A stretch of 64,000 nucleotides of DNA from Planctomycetota bacterium (GTDB lineage: Bacteria; Planctomycetota; Phycisphaerae; Phycisphaerales; Phycisphaeraceae): assembly GCA_016350165.1 (NCBI GenBank), contig CP066225.1:1426001-1490000 (forward strand), written 5' to 3'. The position numbers and the translations under genes were made by a program. Positions 55,479 through 64,000 of the stretch are shown here, one piece after another; the first letter of the stretch is position 1; each line of letters begins with the position of its first letter. The notes under the pieces are model-generated. The model worked only from the letters and a program-made list of their open reading frames with translations, was not told the origin of the DNA and did not search any database.

Positions 55479-57212
55479 ATGAACAACAAACACAACAAAA
55501 TTTCACACACACTCGCCTGCATCACACTCACGATGTTCACCTTCATCGCCACAGGCTGTGTCACCGACATGAACACGCCTAAAGCCATCAAACGCGCTGA
55601 CTTCGGCCAAGTTCGCTCAAACCTCTACGACAAACTTCCTGAAAAGCGTAGCAACCGCAACTACCTCCTTGATCGTTCACGCGTTGGCGTCATCACTCTC
55701 GCCGATGGCTACCCCGAATCAGCCGGCTTCGTCTTCGAAGACGTCTACGACTTCCTACGCACCCAAGGCATCAACGACGATCGCACCGTCGCCTCAGCCG
55801 TCGTCCTCGAAGACATCCAAATCTGGAAGGGCGATCCATTCGAGCAAGCACTCACTATCCTCTACTACGGCATGCAACAGGCCACCATCGGCTCATGGGA
55901 CAACGCTCGCGCCGCCTCGCAAAACTCACTCTTCTACTTACAAGATTTCTCCGCAGACCCTGAAAGCCCACCACTCGACACAGAATCAATCGCAGCTCGC
56001 TCACTTGCATACGAAGACGCACTCGCACGTGGTGAAGATCCAGACGAAGCACTCAAATCATTCGACGGTCAATCTCTCGGCTACACCGCGCGTGAATCCA
56101 ACTTCACCCTCGGCTACCTCCTCGGCGGCATCGCTAATCAACAGTTAGGCCGCCCCGAAGAAGCCGCCGACAACTTCAACAACGCAATCGTCTACAACGA
56201 AAAAGTCAGACCCATCGTCAATCAACTCAACACACAACCCTACAACACCGTCCTCGTTGTCGCCTATGGTTTAGGCCCAGAAAAAATCGCCTACGGCCCC
56301 GACCGTGTCCTCGCCAAATACACCCCACGCACCGCCTCCGACACCCTTCCCTTACGCGTATCCACACAAAACCCTTCATTTAAAGGCTCAAACGCACCCA
56401 CCACACTCTACCCCGTCGCACATGACGTCAACAGGATGGCTTCAGAGCATATCTGGAACGCAACTGAAAACTTCCGTCTCGCCAAATCCCTCGCCGGTGA
56501 CATCCTAATCGCAGGTGGCCTCATCGCAGCCCACATCGGGGATAACCAAGACGACTCCGAAACCATCTACGCAGGCATCGCAAGTGTCGCAGCAGGTGTA
56601 CTCACAAAAATCTCTGCCCGCGCCGACACCCGCTACAACGACTTTTTCCCACAACGATACTACCTCGTCCCACTCTATCTCACGGATAGCCAAACCGACA
56701 TCACACTCGAAATCAAAGACAAACCATGGACTCGCATCACACTCCGCAACCTCACACCACCTGACACAAACCAAGCACAATTCCGTTACGTCTCACTCGT
56801 CCCCACAAGAACTGCTGACAACCTTCCACCCACATGGGCAATCAATCCACCTGTTTACACAACGGACTTTTCGACCGATACCAATACAGTCGCCCTCCCC
56901 TACATACTTGGAGGCACCGACGTACGCACACCAACCGATAAAAACATCGCCGACTACCCATACGATCTCGCATCCAAATTGCGAGACTTCTACAACGCCG
57001 AAAACATCAAAACTGCTCGCCAAGACCAACGCGGCTACTCTCACGCACACATCCTCGAAGGCGGCTCCTCACTCGTCTCACCAATCCCAGGCACCACCGG
57101 CTACAACCGCCTCTTCAACCAAACTCACCAACCATATAATCCAAAATCTCAACTCCTGAAAAAATACCTCAAAGCCCAACAACCAACCCCAGAGCAAGAA
57201 GACAATCAATAA
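55479..57212 (+). CDS. COG3014-like lipoprotein
   Basis: A 577-aa lipoprotein with lipobox IATGC (Cys about residue 27). The region WKGDPFEQALTILYYGMQQATIGSWDNARAASQNSLFYL is TPR-like and matches the COG3014 family, as does GYLLGGIANQQLGRPEEAADNFNNAIVYN. A middle part has a hydrophobic stretch (SLAGDILIAGGLIAAHIG). Homologues sit beside LpoB and YcfL genes in several phyla; role unknown, probably envelope assembly. 12 nt after the preceding gene; no ribosome site is evident. Confidence 0.85.
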   Translation: MNNKHNKISHTLACITLTMFTFIATGCVTDMNTPKAIKRADFGQVRSNLYDKLPEKRSNRNYLLDRSRVGVITLADGYPESAGFVFEDVYDFLRTQGINDDRTVASAVVLEDIQIWKGDPFEQALTILYYGMQQATIGSWDNARAASQNSLFYLQDFSADPESPPLDTESIAARSLAYEDALARGEDPDEALKSFDGQSLGYTARESNFTLGYLLGGIANQQLGRPEEAADNFNNAIVYNEKVRPIVNQLNTQPYNTVLVVAYGLGPEKIAYGPDRVLAKYTPRTASDTLPLRVSTQNPSFKGSNAPTTLYPVAHDVNRMASEHIWNATENFRLAKSLAGDILIAGGLIAAHIGDNQDDSETIYAGIASVAAGVLTKISARADTRYNDFFPQRYYLVPLYLTDSQTDITLEIKDKPWTRITLRNLTPPDTNQAQFRYVSLVPTRTADNLPPTWAINPPVYTTDFSTDTNTVALPYILGGTDVRTPTDKNIADYPYDLASKLRDFYNAENIKTARQDQRGYSHAHILEGGSSLVSPIPGTTGYNRLFNQTHQPYNPKSQLLKKYLKAQQPTPEQEDNQ

Positions 57213-57230
57213 TCCAAAGCGAGGTTAGAC

Positions 57231-57665
57231 ATGAAAACACGACACATTAAGACTCTTTTTACAATCCTTATGCTCACCACAACCACGCTTCTATTCACCG
57301 CATGCAACACAGCCCCTAAAGGTGCAACTGTCGATCAACTTTCCGAACAGTCTTACCCCAAGATCGCCCTCATCGGCAATTTCCCCGCCAAGGTCGTATA
57401 CGGCATGCCCTCCGAACAATCCTCAATGACACAACCACTCAAAGTCGCCGTACCTGTACGCCTTCTCGCAGACAAATTCATGGCCGTCAAATACCGCTTC
57501 ATCTTCCTCGAAGCTAACGGCATGCCCATCAAACCTCAAATGGATTGGCGCGAACGAACGCTTCAACCAAAAATCAACACATACCTCGAAGCCTCCGCAC
57601 TCTCAACCAAAGCTCACGACTGGAAACTCGAAATCAAATCAGCCGACCTCACCTATAAAAACTAA
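57231..57665 (+). CDS. YcfL-like lipoprotein (DUF1425)
   Basis: A 144-aa lipoprotein with lipobox LFTAC (Cys about residue 24). The body (LKVAVPVRLLADKFMAVKYRFIFLEANGMPIKPQMDWRER) matches YcfL/DUF1425, a small beta-sandwich whose E. coli gene neighbours lpoB. AGCGAGG precedes ATG 57231 by about 7 nt. Last gene of the operon; a terminator follows. Confidence 0.85.
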   Translation: MKTRHIKTLFTILMLTTTTLLFTACNTAPKGATVDQLSEQSYPKIALIGNFPAKVVYGMPSEQSSMTQPLKVAVPVRLLADKFMAVKYRFIFLEANGMPIKPQMDWRERTLQPKINTYLEASALSTKAHDWKLEIKSADLTYKN

Positions 57666-57671
57666 CGCAAT

Positions 57672-57686
57672 CTAATCAACCATTAG
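57672..57686 (+). repeat. CTAAT-caacc-ATTAG hairpin after the YcfL-like gene
   Basis: Perfect stem, extended to 7 bp by flanking AT/AT, 6 nt after the stop and ahead of the true terminator. Confidence 0.5.
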
Positions 57687-57705
57687 ATTCAAATCAATGC
57701 ATTCA

Positions 57706-57736
57706 AAAACCTGCCTCTCATCGGCAGGTTTTCTTT
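57706..57736 (+). terminator. Terminator of the lipoprotein operon
   Basis: AAAACCTGCC / GGCAGGTTTT perfect 10-bp stem, then TTTT after one C. Confidence 0.88.
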
Positions 57737-57744
57737 TATCTATA

Positions 57745-58608
57745 TTAAAGACACACCCTCGAAAAATGGCTCGGCTTCCCAACCACATCTGCCTTCACTC
57801 TAAACACCGAACCCGCATGCTTACCCAACTGACATCCTCCACCACACCCCGCACTCGTCACAAATAAATCCCCATAACCTTTCCCACCAAAGCAAACACT
57901 CGTCACCTGCTTCGCAGGCAGCTCCACTTTCTCCTTCAACTTCCCATCATCACCATACCGGTACACACCCCAGCCATCCCATCTCGCACTCCACACATCA
58001 CCACCCTTATCAACCGTCAACCCATCAGGCACACCCTCCCCTTCATTCACCTCAACAAACACCTGCCGATCATGCAGCGCCCCCGTCGACTGCTCATACC
58101 CATACGACCAGATCGTTCGCATCTTACTATCCGTGTAATACATCCGCCCCTGATCCAGCGTCAGATCCATCCCATTCGAACACGCAACACCTCTCACCAG
58201 CTCATGCCACTGCCCATCAATCTCCAACCTGATCAGCCGCCCCATCTCACCCTCACATACCGTCCCCGCATACACCCGCCCCATCGGGTCCGCATACACA
58301 TCGTTAAACCGCTCCCCATCACTCCCAGCAATCCCCTCAACCACAACATCCCTCACCTCCCCTTTATCCCAAATCACCACATTCCCCCCCTCACGAAACA
58401 GCAGCAGCGACCCATCAGCCTGCACCGTAAACCCACCCACACGCTGCCCCTCATACACGATCTCCGACCCCTTGCCCTCTTCCCATCGCCACATCTGACC
58501 CCGCATGATATCCGTCCAATACAGTGCCCCTTCCTGCTCATGCCACACAGGACCCTCCGCCAATTGACATCCAACCTCTGCAATTATCTCAAATTCACGT
58601 TCAGCCAT
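57745..58608 (-). CDS. SMP-30/gluconolactonase family protein
   Basis: A 287-aa six-bladed propeller of the SMP-30 lactonase family. Landmarks: LAEGPVWHEQEGALYWTDI with the metal-binding Glu, GERFNDVYADPMGRVYAGT with the Asn/Asp ligands, ACSNGMDLTLDQGRMYYTDS, and GVPDGLTVDKGGDVWSARWDG. Such enzymes hydrolyse sugar lactones with a divalent metal. GGAG 8 nt before ATG 58608 favours it over GTG 58614. Confidence 0.92.
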   Translation of the reverse strand: MAEREFEIIAEVGCQLAEGPVWHEQEGALYWTDIMRGQMWRWEEGKGSEIVYEGQRVGGFTVQADGSLLLFREGGNVVIWDKGEVRDVVVEGIAGSDGERFNDVYADPMGRVYAGTVCEGEMGRLIRLEIDGQWHELVRGVACSNGMDLTLDQGRMYYTDSKMRTIWSYGYEQSTGALHDRQVFVEVNEGEGVPDGLTVDKGGDVWSARWDGWGVYRYGDDGKLKEKVELPAKQVTSVCFGGKGYGDLFVTSAGCGGGCQLGKHAGSVFRVKADVVGKPSHFSRVCL

Positions 58609-58814
58609 CACCACATCTCCAAAATCTGCATCTCTTTATTGAATATACACTTACAATCCACAATACATTCACCTTCCCCCATTCCCTACCCACATCCTAT
58701 CGGCAACCCCTCCACAATTTGGAAAATACTTCATTCTCAGCTACACTATCCCGCTCGACACGCAAAAATAACGTGTAAACACATAATTATTCACAACCAG
58801 ACCAGAGGTTGAAG

Positions 58815-59132
58815 ATGTACGCAATCATCGAAGACAGCGGCACGCAAATCAAAGTTTCCGAAGGCTCAGTCATCAAGATCGACAAGCGCGATCTCGCAGA
58901 TGACGCTTCATCCGTCAAGTTCGACAAGGTTCTCCTCGTCGGCGGCGAAGAAGGCGATGCCAAAATCGGTGCTCCACTCCTCGAAGGTGCTTCAGTTGAA
59001 GCTGATATCCTCGAAGAAGGCCGCGACGATAAAATTAACGTCGTTAAGTTCAAGCGCCGTAAGGGCTACCACCGTAACAACGGTCACCGTCAGTCCTACA
59101 TCAAGGTTCGCGTAACTAAAATCAGCGCATAA
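58815..59132 (+). CDS. rplU: 50S ribosomal protein L21
   Basis: A 105-aa ribosomal protein of full length. Start YAIIEDSGTQIKVSEGSVI, GAPLLEGASVEADILEEG, and the basic end FKRRKGYHRNNGHRQSYIKVRVTKI are all typical. AGAGG before ATG 58815 sets the start. The gene for L27 (rpmA), usually directly downstream, is not here; a terminator and an unrelated gene follow. Confidence 0.96.
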   Translation: MYAIIEDSGTQIKVSEGSVIKIDKRDLADDASSVKFDKVLLVGGEEGDAKIGAPLLEGASVEADILEEGRDDKINVVKFKRRKGYHRNNGHRQSYIKVRVTKISA

Positions 59133-59201
59133 CCTGACGCCCGGAAGTTTGACCACTTCCAACCGGAAGTCACACCCCTGACCTCCATAATAGAACAAAA
59201 C

Positions 59202-59230
59202 AAACGGCAGCCCCACCGGTTGCCGTTTTC
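59202..59230 (+). terminator. Terminator of rplU
   Basis: AAACGGCA / TGCCGTTTT stem with an 11-base loop, then T residues. Confidence 0.8.
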
Positions 59231-59285
59231 TTGTGCGCAAATTACCCCTATACTTATGCTATCACTCCCATCCATAGGCCCAATC

Positions 59286-59756
59286 ATGAATACGCGTGAG
59301 CAATTAATCGACCAAATCCACCACGCCTTCCAATCCAACAAATACCCGACAAAATCATGCTTCGCCAAGCCCGACATTTTCGGTGAAGGGCAAACAATCA
59401 ACGCCAACTTCAAAAACGTCTTCTGGATTAAATGCCCACTCTCCATCCTCATCCAGGACGAGGACCACATTGACCTCCTCGAACCCGAAGCTTTCCAATA
59501 TTTCACCCCAGCATATCTGCTAGCAATCATAAACCACCCTAATGACACATGGCGAATCCACTTCAGACTCACCAGCCAATTTAAACGCCCCCTCGATCCC
59601 AAACACATTGATTTCTACAACCAGCGCATGCACCTCTTCACTCGCGAACAACTGCAAGTAGTCCTCAACACAATCCAATACATGTCCCAAACCAACCTCG
59701 TCGACGAATGCAACGCTGAAATCCAATCCCTCAACCAACTCATCGCCACCTCATAA
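59286..59756 (+). CDS. Hypothetical protein, possibly DUF6714-like
   Basis: A 156-aa cytoplasmic protein. The segment AFQYFTPAYLLAIINHPND followed by a closing helix LFTREQLQVVLNTIQYM resembles the pattern I recall for DUF6714, but the match is weak. No catalytic motif is seen. ATG 59286 has no ribosome site; the frame is open back to 59220, where it overlaps the rplU terminator. Confidence 0.6.
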   Translation: MNTREQLIDQIHHAFQSNKYPTKSCFAKPDIFGEGQTINANFKNVFWIKCPLSILIQDEDHIDLLEPEAFQYFTPAYLLAIINHPNDTWRIHFRLTSQFKRPLDPKHIDFYNQRMHLFTREQLQVVLNTIQYMSQTNLVDECNAEIQSLNQLIATS

Positions 59757-59767
59757 CCCCACACCCT

Positions 59768-60334
59768 CTACAACCACGCCCCTTCATCGTCATCATAATC
59801 ATCATCCACCTCATCTCCCCTCGCCAACTCTCCCCCTCGCTCAAACCCATACGTCAGTGGCACCCGCATCATATCACTCAACCCCCTCGCAAACTCACCC
59901 GCCTTATCATGCCCTTCCCCCGTCATTTCCAAATCCTCATACCTCTGCACCTCCACATATTTCCCATCCAACATCACTGCCACCGTCCACCGCTCCCATG
60001 CATCCGCCCCACTTCCCCGCGAATCCTTCACCATCTTCACTCCATCCACGCGATCAAACCCCATCTTCTTAGTCCATAGCACTAAAAAACCAAACAATAG
60101 CCACTTCCACCTCACCTCACGACTCACCCCATCAATCTCCACCAACTGATAAACACTGCTAATCAAAAACACCACGCCCACAACCAACCACGCAACAAAT
60201 AACTTCCCCCCATCAATATGTATCCACCGCGCCCACAACCCAAACGCAACACCCACTGCAATACACAACAACACCAACCGCCCCCACCATCGCCCCACTC
60301 TAACCATCAGATAGTCTGTTTCATTCATATCCAT
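59768..60334 (-). CDS. Two-span membrane protein
   Basis: A 188-aa protein with two N-terminal membrane helices (about residues 19-36 and 45-63), then a basic-to-acidic soluble domain with FDRVDGVKMVKDSRG and a terminal Asp-rich run (DEVDDDYDDDEG). This layout is typical of small uncharacterised envelope proteins. No ribosome site seen for ATG 60334. Confidence 0.65.
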   Translation of the reverse strand: MDMNETDYLMVRVGRWWGRLVLLCIAVGVAFGLWARWIHIDGGKLFVAWLVVGVVFLISSVYQLVEIDGVSREVRWKWLLFGFLVLWTKKMGFDRVDGVKMVKDSRGSGADAWERWTVAVMLDGKYVEVQRYEDLEMTGEGHDKAGEFARGLSDMMRVPLTYGFERGGELARGDEVDDDYDDDEGAWL

Positions 60335-60360
60335 TGCACGTACTTCCGTGTCGCATAAAG

Positions 60361-60786
60361 CTACTCACCTATAATTTTCACCAACACACGCTTCTTCCTA
60401 CGCCCATCAAATTCCCCATAAAAAATCTGTTCCCAAGGCCCAAAATCCAACTTCCCATCCGTTATCGCAACCACAACCTCACGCCCCATGATCTGCCGCT
60501 TCATATGAGCATCAGCATTATCTTCACCCGTTTTATTATGCCGATAGACATCTCCACTCGCATTAAACGGTGCCAACTTCTCCAACCACTTATCATAATC
60601 ACTAATCAGCCCCTGCTCATCATCATTGATAAACACGCTGGCCGTAATATGCATTGCATTTACAAGCACCAACCCATTCATCACCCCTGACTCTCTCACC
60701 AACCCCTCAACTTCTCTTGTAATATTGATATACCCACGTCGCTCCGGAATATCGAACCACAACTCTTCTCTCAAATGTTTCATCAC
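60361..60786 (-). CDS. yjbQ: YjbQ (UPF0047) family protein
   Basis: A 141-aa protein of the YjbQ family, annotated as secondary thiamine-phosphate synthase from complementation work. Motifs: [34 protein letters not shown] with the metal-binding His, [16 protein letters not shown], and [16 protein letters not shown] near the end. Complete length. It is followed, 26 bp on, by the two-span membrane protein gene on the same strand. Confidence 0.93.
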   Translation of the reverse strand: MMKHLREELWFDIPERRGYINITREVEGLVRESGVMNGLVLVNAMHITASVFINDDEQGLISDYDKWLEKLAPFNASGDVYRHNKTGEDNADAHMKRQIMGREVVVAITDGKLDFGPWEQIFYGEFDGRRKKRVLVKIIGE

Positions 60787-60873
60787 ACAAAACTCCTATC
60801 TCATGGTTAGTTCATTCACATCCCACCAGCCCATATCATACCCACTCCTCACTTCCTCTTCACCACAATCCAC

Positions 60874-60905
60874 AAAAAAAGCAGCCAACTTTCGCTGACT
60901 GCTTC
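60874..60905 (-). terminator. Terminator of the large CsgG/FN3-like gene
   Basis: Minus-strand stem AAGCAG(T)CA / TG(G)CTGC around GCGAAAGT, followed by seven T. Confidence 0.8.
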
Positions 60906-60924
60906 TTCATTTCTTCACTTATTT

Positions 60925-63900
60925 TTACCTGCGTTTCAGGAAATCAAAACTATTCTCCGATTCCTCCTCAGGTTCCACTCGTTCAACAGCCGTCCCATTC
61001 TCCGTCACTTCCTCAACAACCACTGCCTCAGTCTTTTCAGGATACGAACGACGGAAACTCACATACCCATTCACCATCGGCGCCCCCAACCATTCACGCA
61101 TCCGTTCATAATGCTCACGCGTAAACAGTTCAGGCTTCTCATCCGTAATCATTCGCATCTCATCAACACTCTTCCACTTAAACTCACGCCAATCAACCCC
61201 AGCCAAAAACTCAGCCTCATCCCACTCCCAAGCCTTCTCCGATGCATCAACAAACATACGCATCATATCTGCATTCACCTCACCCCGCTCAAAAAACTGA
61301 CGACGCCTCGATTTGTTATCCAGCAACTTAATCGTTGTCGCATCCTTCTCATAAACCAATATCAAAATTGCATTCTGCACCAGCAAACGCTCATTCGGAT
61401 TATCCGCCTTATCAAAATTCTTTTGCACGAACGTACAAACACGTGCAACTTCCTTTATAAAGTCATACGACTCGCGGTCCTTCATTCCAAACAATTTTTT
61501 CGCTGCCACATACCGCGCCAACGTCGGCGGACGCTTCAAACGTTTCTCCAACGTGCCATAACGACCATGCTGAACACGATGCATCACGCCCTTCAAAAAC
61601 GCTCTCGCAACCTTATCATCAACCTTCCCCCAAGCCTCACTGCACACATAAGGCTCATCCTCAAATCGCTGCGACAACTCACGCCAATAATCCAGCACAC
61701 CATTACGCTTCCCATTCCCAGGCAGAACACTGCCCAGCACAACATCCCTCTCCGTAATACGTGCTTTACCACCCATATTCACACTCCCCCCATCACCCAC
61801 CACACGACCACGCACAAACAACTTCACATCACTCCCCTGCACACCATCCTCAAGACGCGTTAACTTCTTATAACCATTCTCAAACCCCTTGTAATCAGCT
61901 TCCAAGTACTTCGCATACATCCCCGTCCATGCATCAAACGTCTGCGGGCACCACACCGACACATAAGGCTTTACACGCGACAACAAGTCATCATTCTCAC
62001 GCACGCCCTCCCCTTCCAATCGGCAAGGCATCTCGGCACCAAAGCTAACCACTTCTTTATCCAAATCTCCACGCGGCAAGTCACGCCATGACAACTTCGC
62101 GCCACTCATCTGTGACCACACCACATTCAAACGCTCAACACGCATTTCCTTCGACAGTAATACCGAATTTTCGCGTTGCATCGTTTCCTTAACGACTTCC
62201 AATCCATCTGCCCAAGCGCCTATCTCTTTAATAGACTGTTCATTCATCTCAGCAATAAATTTTTCGCCACGCACTTCACCCGTTGCAACATCTATCGCAC
62301 GAATAGAAACACCAACACCATCATTCTCTGTAAGCCACGCGCGACCACCAATCAGCATCGTACCATTCGCTTCAACCCCACCAGCTTCACGAAGGGACAC
62401 CACATTCGCACCATCCAATTCCTTGAATAGCACATTTTTAATCGCTTTATTCAACTTACCCACACCATAATACTTCCGCATCTGATCAGCGATCTGCAAC
62501 GGTTCCACCACCACATTCTCAGGCCGACCAGTTTGTCTTACAGCAACACCACCGCCATCGCGTTTCAACGGCAACACATACTTCTTCACCGCCATCGCCA
62601 AGTCCATCAACGAAATCTCACCAGACTTCGCCTCATAAATCTTATGTTGACCACCACTCACAAAATCCTTCACCCAAAGCGAAACCATCGTTCCGCCCAA
62701 CGTTGTCTCATCAACAAACGCAAACTCCAAATGAGCAGGTGTTCCCTTCCAAACCTCACGCACACTCATCCCGCTTCGGTCCGAACCCTCATAAAAATCC
62801 ATCGCCTTACGACGATCAATCAACGTCACACCACCCTCTTCACGCAGCAACTTCACCACTGCATTCATACCTTCAATCGCATCACGACATGTCCCCGGAT
62901 ACACAAGCTCCGGCTGCCCCATCACGATATTCAACTGACTTAACCCCGCCTCCGTCGTCACCAATCCACTACTAACTGTCGGACGATGTTTCACAAGCAT
63001 CGGGATCGTACCAAAACCTGCCATCCAACCATTCGTCTTCACATACGAGTCATCACTCGGCGACCCCGCCGGCACCACCGCAACCTCATACTGATACCGC
63101 TCACCAACATTCACATCAGTATCCTGATATTCAGTTACATTCGGATCAAGCAAAGCAATGCGTTCACGTAAACCATTTCTATCTACACGATAGACCGCAT
63201 ACGCAATCGGCCCCTCAAAAGCATCTGCCGTCGCAATCACACTTTCACCATTCCAACTCACCTTCACCTGATTATCATAAGGCACGACCGTCATCTGTTT
63301 CGGACTGCCAACATAAACCAAATCCAACTGTTCTAACTCACCCGTTGACTTCGCCTTGAACATCACCGTTTGACCAACCAACTGCCCACGCAAATCGCGT
63401 CGTGGCTCCACCGTCAGATTCTGGAACTCCTTAACATTCGGCAACATCCTCACAACATCCGGCCCATCACCCAACACCGGAATCAAACCAACTGGATCAT
63501 TCCCATTAATACCAGCAATCGTGCGAACCTGATACTCCATCATCTGGTCTTGCCAATTCACCGCACCAGTATCCGAAATATCAGCCTTCATCGGCACAAC
63601 AATCCTCGCCATCACACGCATCGGCACTTCCAACTGCGACTGTGGCACCACCTCATCAATCTCTTCACGCTTCGAAATTCGATGCACCAACACATCATCC
63701 CAGTCCGGAATATCCAAATAGAACAGCACGTTCATCTCATCAGATTCAGACCCAGCATCATTCGGACGCCACGTCACACGATTCGTCCTCACCTTCGGCA
63801 TCTTCATCATCGGGAACTTCGCAACAGGCGTCTCAATCAATCGCTTCCCATCAGGATCAAGAACATTCAACCTGTAATACAAGTGATTCTTCAGCCCCTG

Positions 63901-64000
63901 CACTTCCGCAAAACCACCATCGTGCAATTCAAAAACATACTCGCCCGTAACCGAGTTCACTTTACCCACAGGCTGCATATCAACCTGCACAAACTCACCA
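60925..64000 (-). CDS. Large CsgG/FN3-like envelope protein, 5' end beyond window
   Basis: At least 1025 residues; the frame is open to the right edge so the N-terminus, and any signal peptide, is missing. About residues 225-310 of the visible part form a fibronectin-type-III-like region (MTVVPYDNQVKVSWNGES, YEVAVVPAGSP). Two later stretches resemble CsgG/LpoB-type domains: VTLIDRRKAMDFYEGSDRSG, and MLIGGRAWLTENDGVGVSIRAIDVATGEV. The C-terminal 350 residues are mostly helical and unrecognised, ending NSFDFLKRR. It lies 3 kb from the Lpo-like operon and may work in the same envelope process. Confidence 0.65.
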   Translation of the reverse strand, partial: GEFVQVDMQPVGKVNSVTGEYVFELHDGGFAEVQGLKNHLYYRLNVLDPDGKRLIETPVAKFPMMKMPKVRTNRVTWRPNDAGSESDEMNVLFYLDIPDWDDVLVHRISKREEIDEVVPQSQLEVPMRVMARIVVPMKADISDTGAVNWQDQMMEYQVRTIAGINGNDPVGLIPVLGDGPDVVRMLPNVKEFQNLTVEPRRDLRGQLVGQTVMFKAKSTGELEQLDLVYVGSPKQMTVVPYDNQVKVSWNGESVIATADAFEGPIAYAVYRVDRNGLRERIALLDPNVTEYQDTDVNVGERYQYEVAVVPAGSPSDDSYVKTNGWMAGFGTIPMLVKHRPTVSSGLVTTEAGLSQLNIVMGQPELVYPGTCRDAIEGMNAVVKLLREEGGVTLIDRRKAMDFYEGSDRSGMSVREVWKGTPAHLEFAFVDETTLGGTMVSLWVKDFVSGGQHKIYEAKSGEISLMDLAMAVKKYVLPLKRDGGGVAVRQTGRPENVVVEPLQIADQMRKYYGVGKLNKAIKNVLFKELDGANVVSLREAGGVEANGTMLIGGRAWLTENDGVGVSIRAIDVATGEVRGEKFIAEMNEQSIKEIGAWADGLEVVKETMQRENSVLLSKEMRVERLNVVWSQMSGAKLSWRDLPRGDLDKEVVSFGAEMPCRLEGEGVRENDDLLSRVKPYVSVWCPQTFDAWTGMYAKYLEADYKGFENGYKKLTRLEDGVQGSDVKLFVRGRVVGDGGSVNMGGKARITERDVVLGSVLPGNGKRNGVLDYWRELSQRFEDEPYVCSEAWGKVDDKVARAFLKGVMHRVQHGRYGTLEKRLKRPPTLARYVAAKKLFGMKDRESYDFIKEVARVCTFVQKNFDKADNPNERLLVQNAILILVYEKDATTIKLLDNKSRRRQFFERGEVNADMMRMFVDASEKAWEWDEAEFLAGVDWREFKWKSVDEMRMITDEKPELFTREHYERMREWLGAPMVNGYVSFRRSYPEKTEAVVVEEVTENGTAVERVEPEEESENSFDFLKRR

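Noticed and set aside
1-64000. tRNA, rRNA, CRISPR arrays, insertion sequences, prophage
   Set aside because: Searched by eye for T-loop motifs, regularly spaced repeats, transposase motifs and integrase; none found. The 15-mer at 51.7-52.0 kb is too widely and unevenly spaced for CRISPR.

Overview
The window looks like chromosomal DNA of a moderate-GC planctomycete, most likely class Phycisphaerae. This is inference from a run of PEP-CTERM-tagged secreted proteins, a DUF1570-like metallopeptidase, a dockerin-like/PEP-CTERM endopeptidase, an RNHCP protein, a DUF4173 protein and the paired zinc-metallopeptidase/ATP-grasp genes. No rRNA, tRNA, CRISPR array, transposase or phage module was found. 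Gene density is high except in three regions: 33.97-35.67 kb, 46.89-48.29 kb and 51.39-52.37 kb.

Layout. 0-9 kb: a partial MarR regulator, a receiver-like protein lacking its Lys, groES-groEL, a DUF6338-like membrane protein with a 47-aa partner, a small lipoprotein, an acidic Gln/Asp-rich exported protein, a cupin, an RNHCP protein and a minus-strand pair of tiny membrane proteins (58 and 46 aa). 9-20 kb: YqeY, MsrB, an HTH regulator upstream of a two-gene RND efflux pump, DUF4186, a WG-repeat exported protein and a DUF1570-like peptidase. 20-32 kb: an LpxH-like phosphoesterase, exported FKBP, gamma-glutamylcyclotransferase-like, SirB1-like, a degenerate receiver, a metallopeptidase plus ATP-grasp ligase, a Gfo/Idh/MocA oxidoreductase, GNAT, SnoaL, a divergent enolase and a nucleotidyltransferase. 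32-41 kb: an exported murein endopeptidase-like protein, the relic of one PEP-CTERM gene, then four intact PEP-CTERM genes in tandem. The four share promoter-like sequence, a 3' untranslated block and terminators, so they look like a co-regulated surface-protein array. 41-46 kb: an octaheme HAO-like cytochrome c with an overlapping polytopic membrane protein, then rpiB and mdh. 46-52 kb: a GH99-like exported protein, a possible 1.1-kb structured RNA, a CPBP protease, a DUF4173 protein, and a small exported protein whose upstream region carries a triplicated 15-bp repeat. 52-64 kb: an MFS transporter, a four-gene lipoprotein operon (LpoB-like, second LpoB/CsgG-like, COG3014-like, YcfL-like), SMP-30, rplU, YjbQ and a large CsgG/FN3-like protein cut by the right edge.

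Themes. Many products act at the cell surface: the PEP-CTERM proteins, the murein endopeptidase, the Lpo-like lipoproteins, the RND pump and the exported FKBP. Several signals fall outside ordinary gene annotation: a dispersed 15-bp hairpin CTAAY-N5-RTTAG that often contains a stop codon, start codons 5-7 nt after a -10 box with no ribosome site (possible leaderless genes), and an exact 128-bp repeat at the 3' ends of two otherwise dissimilar PEP-CTERM genes. All family calls come from reading the sequence without database searches.
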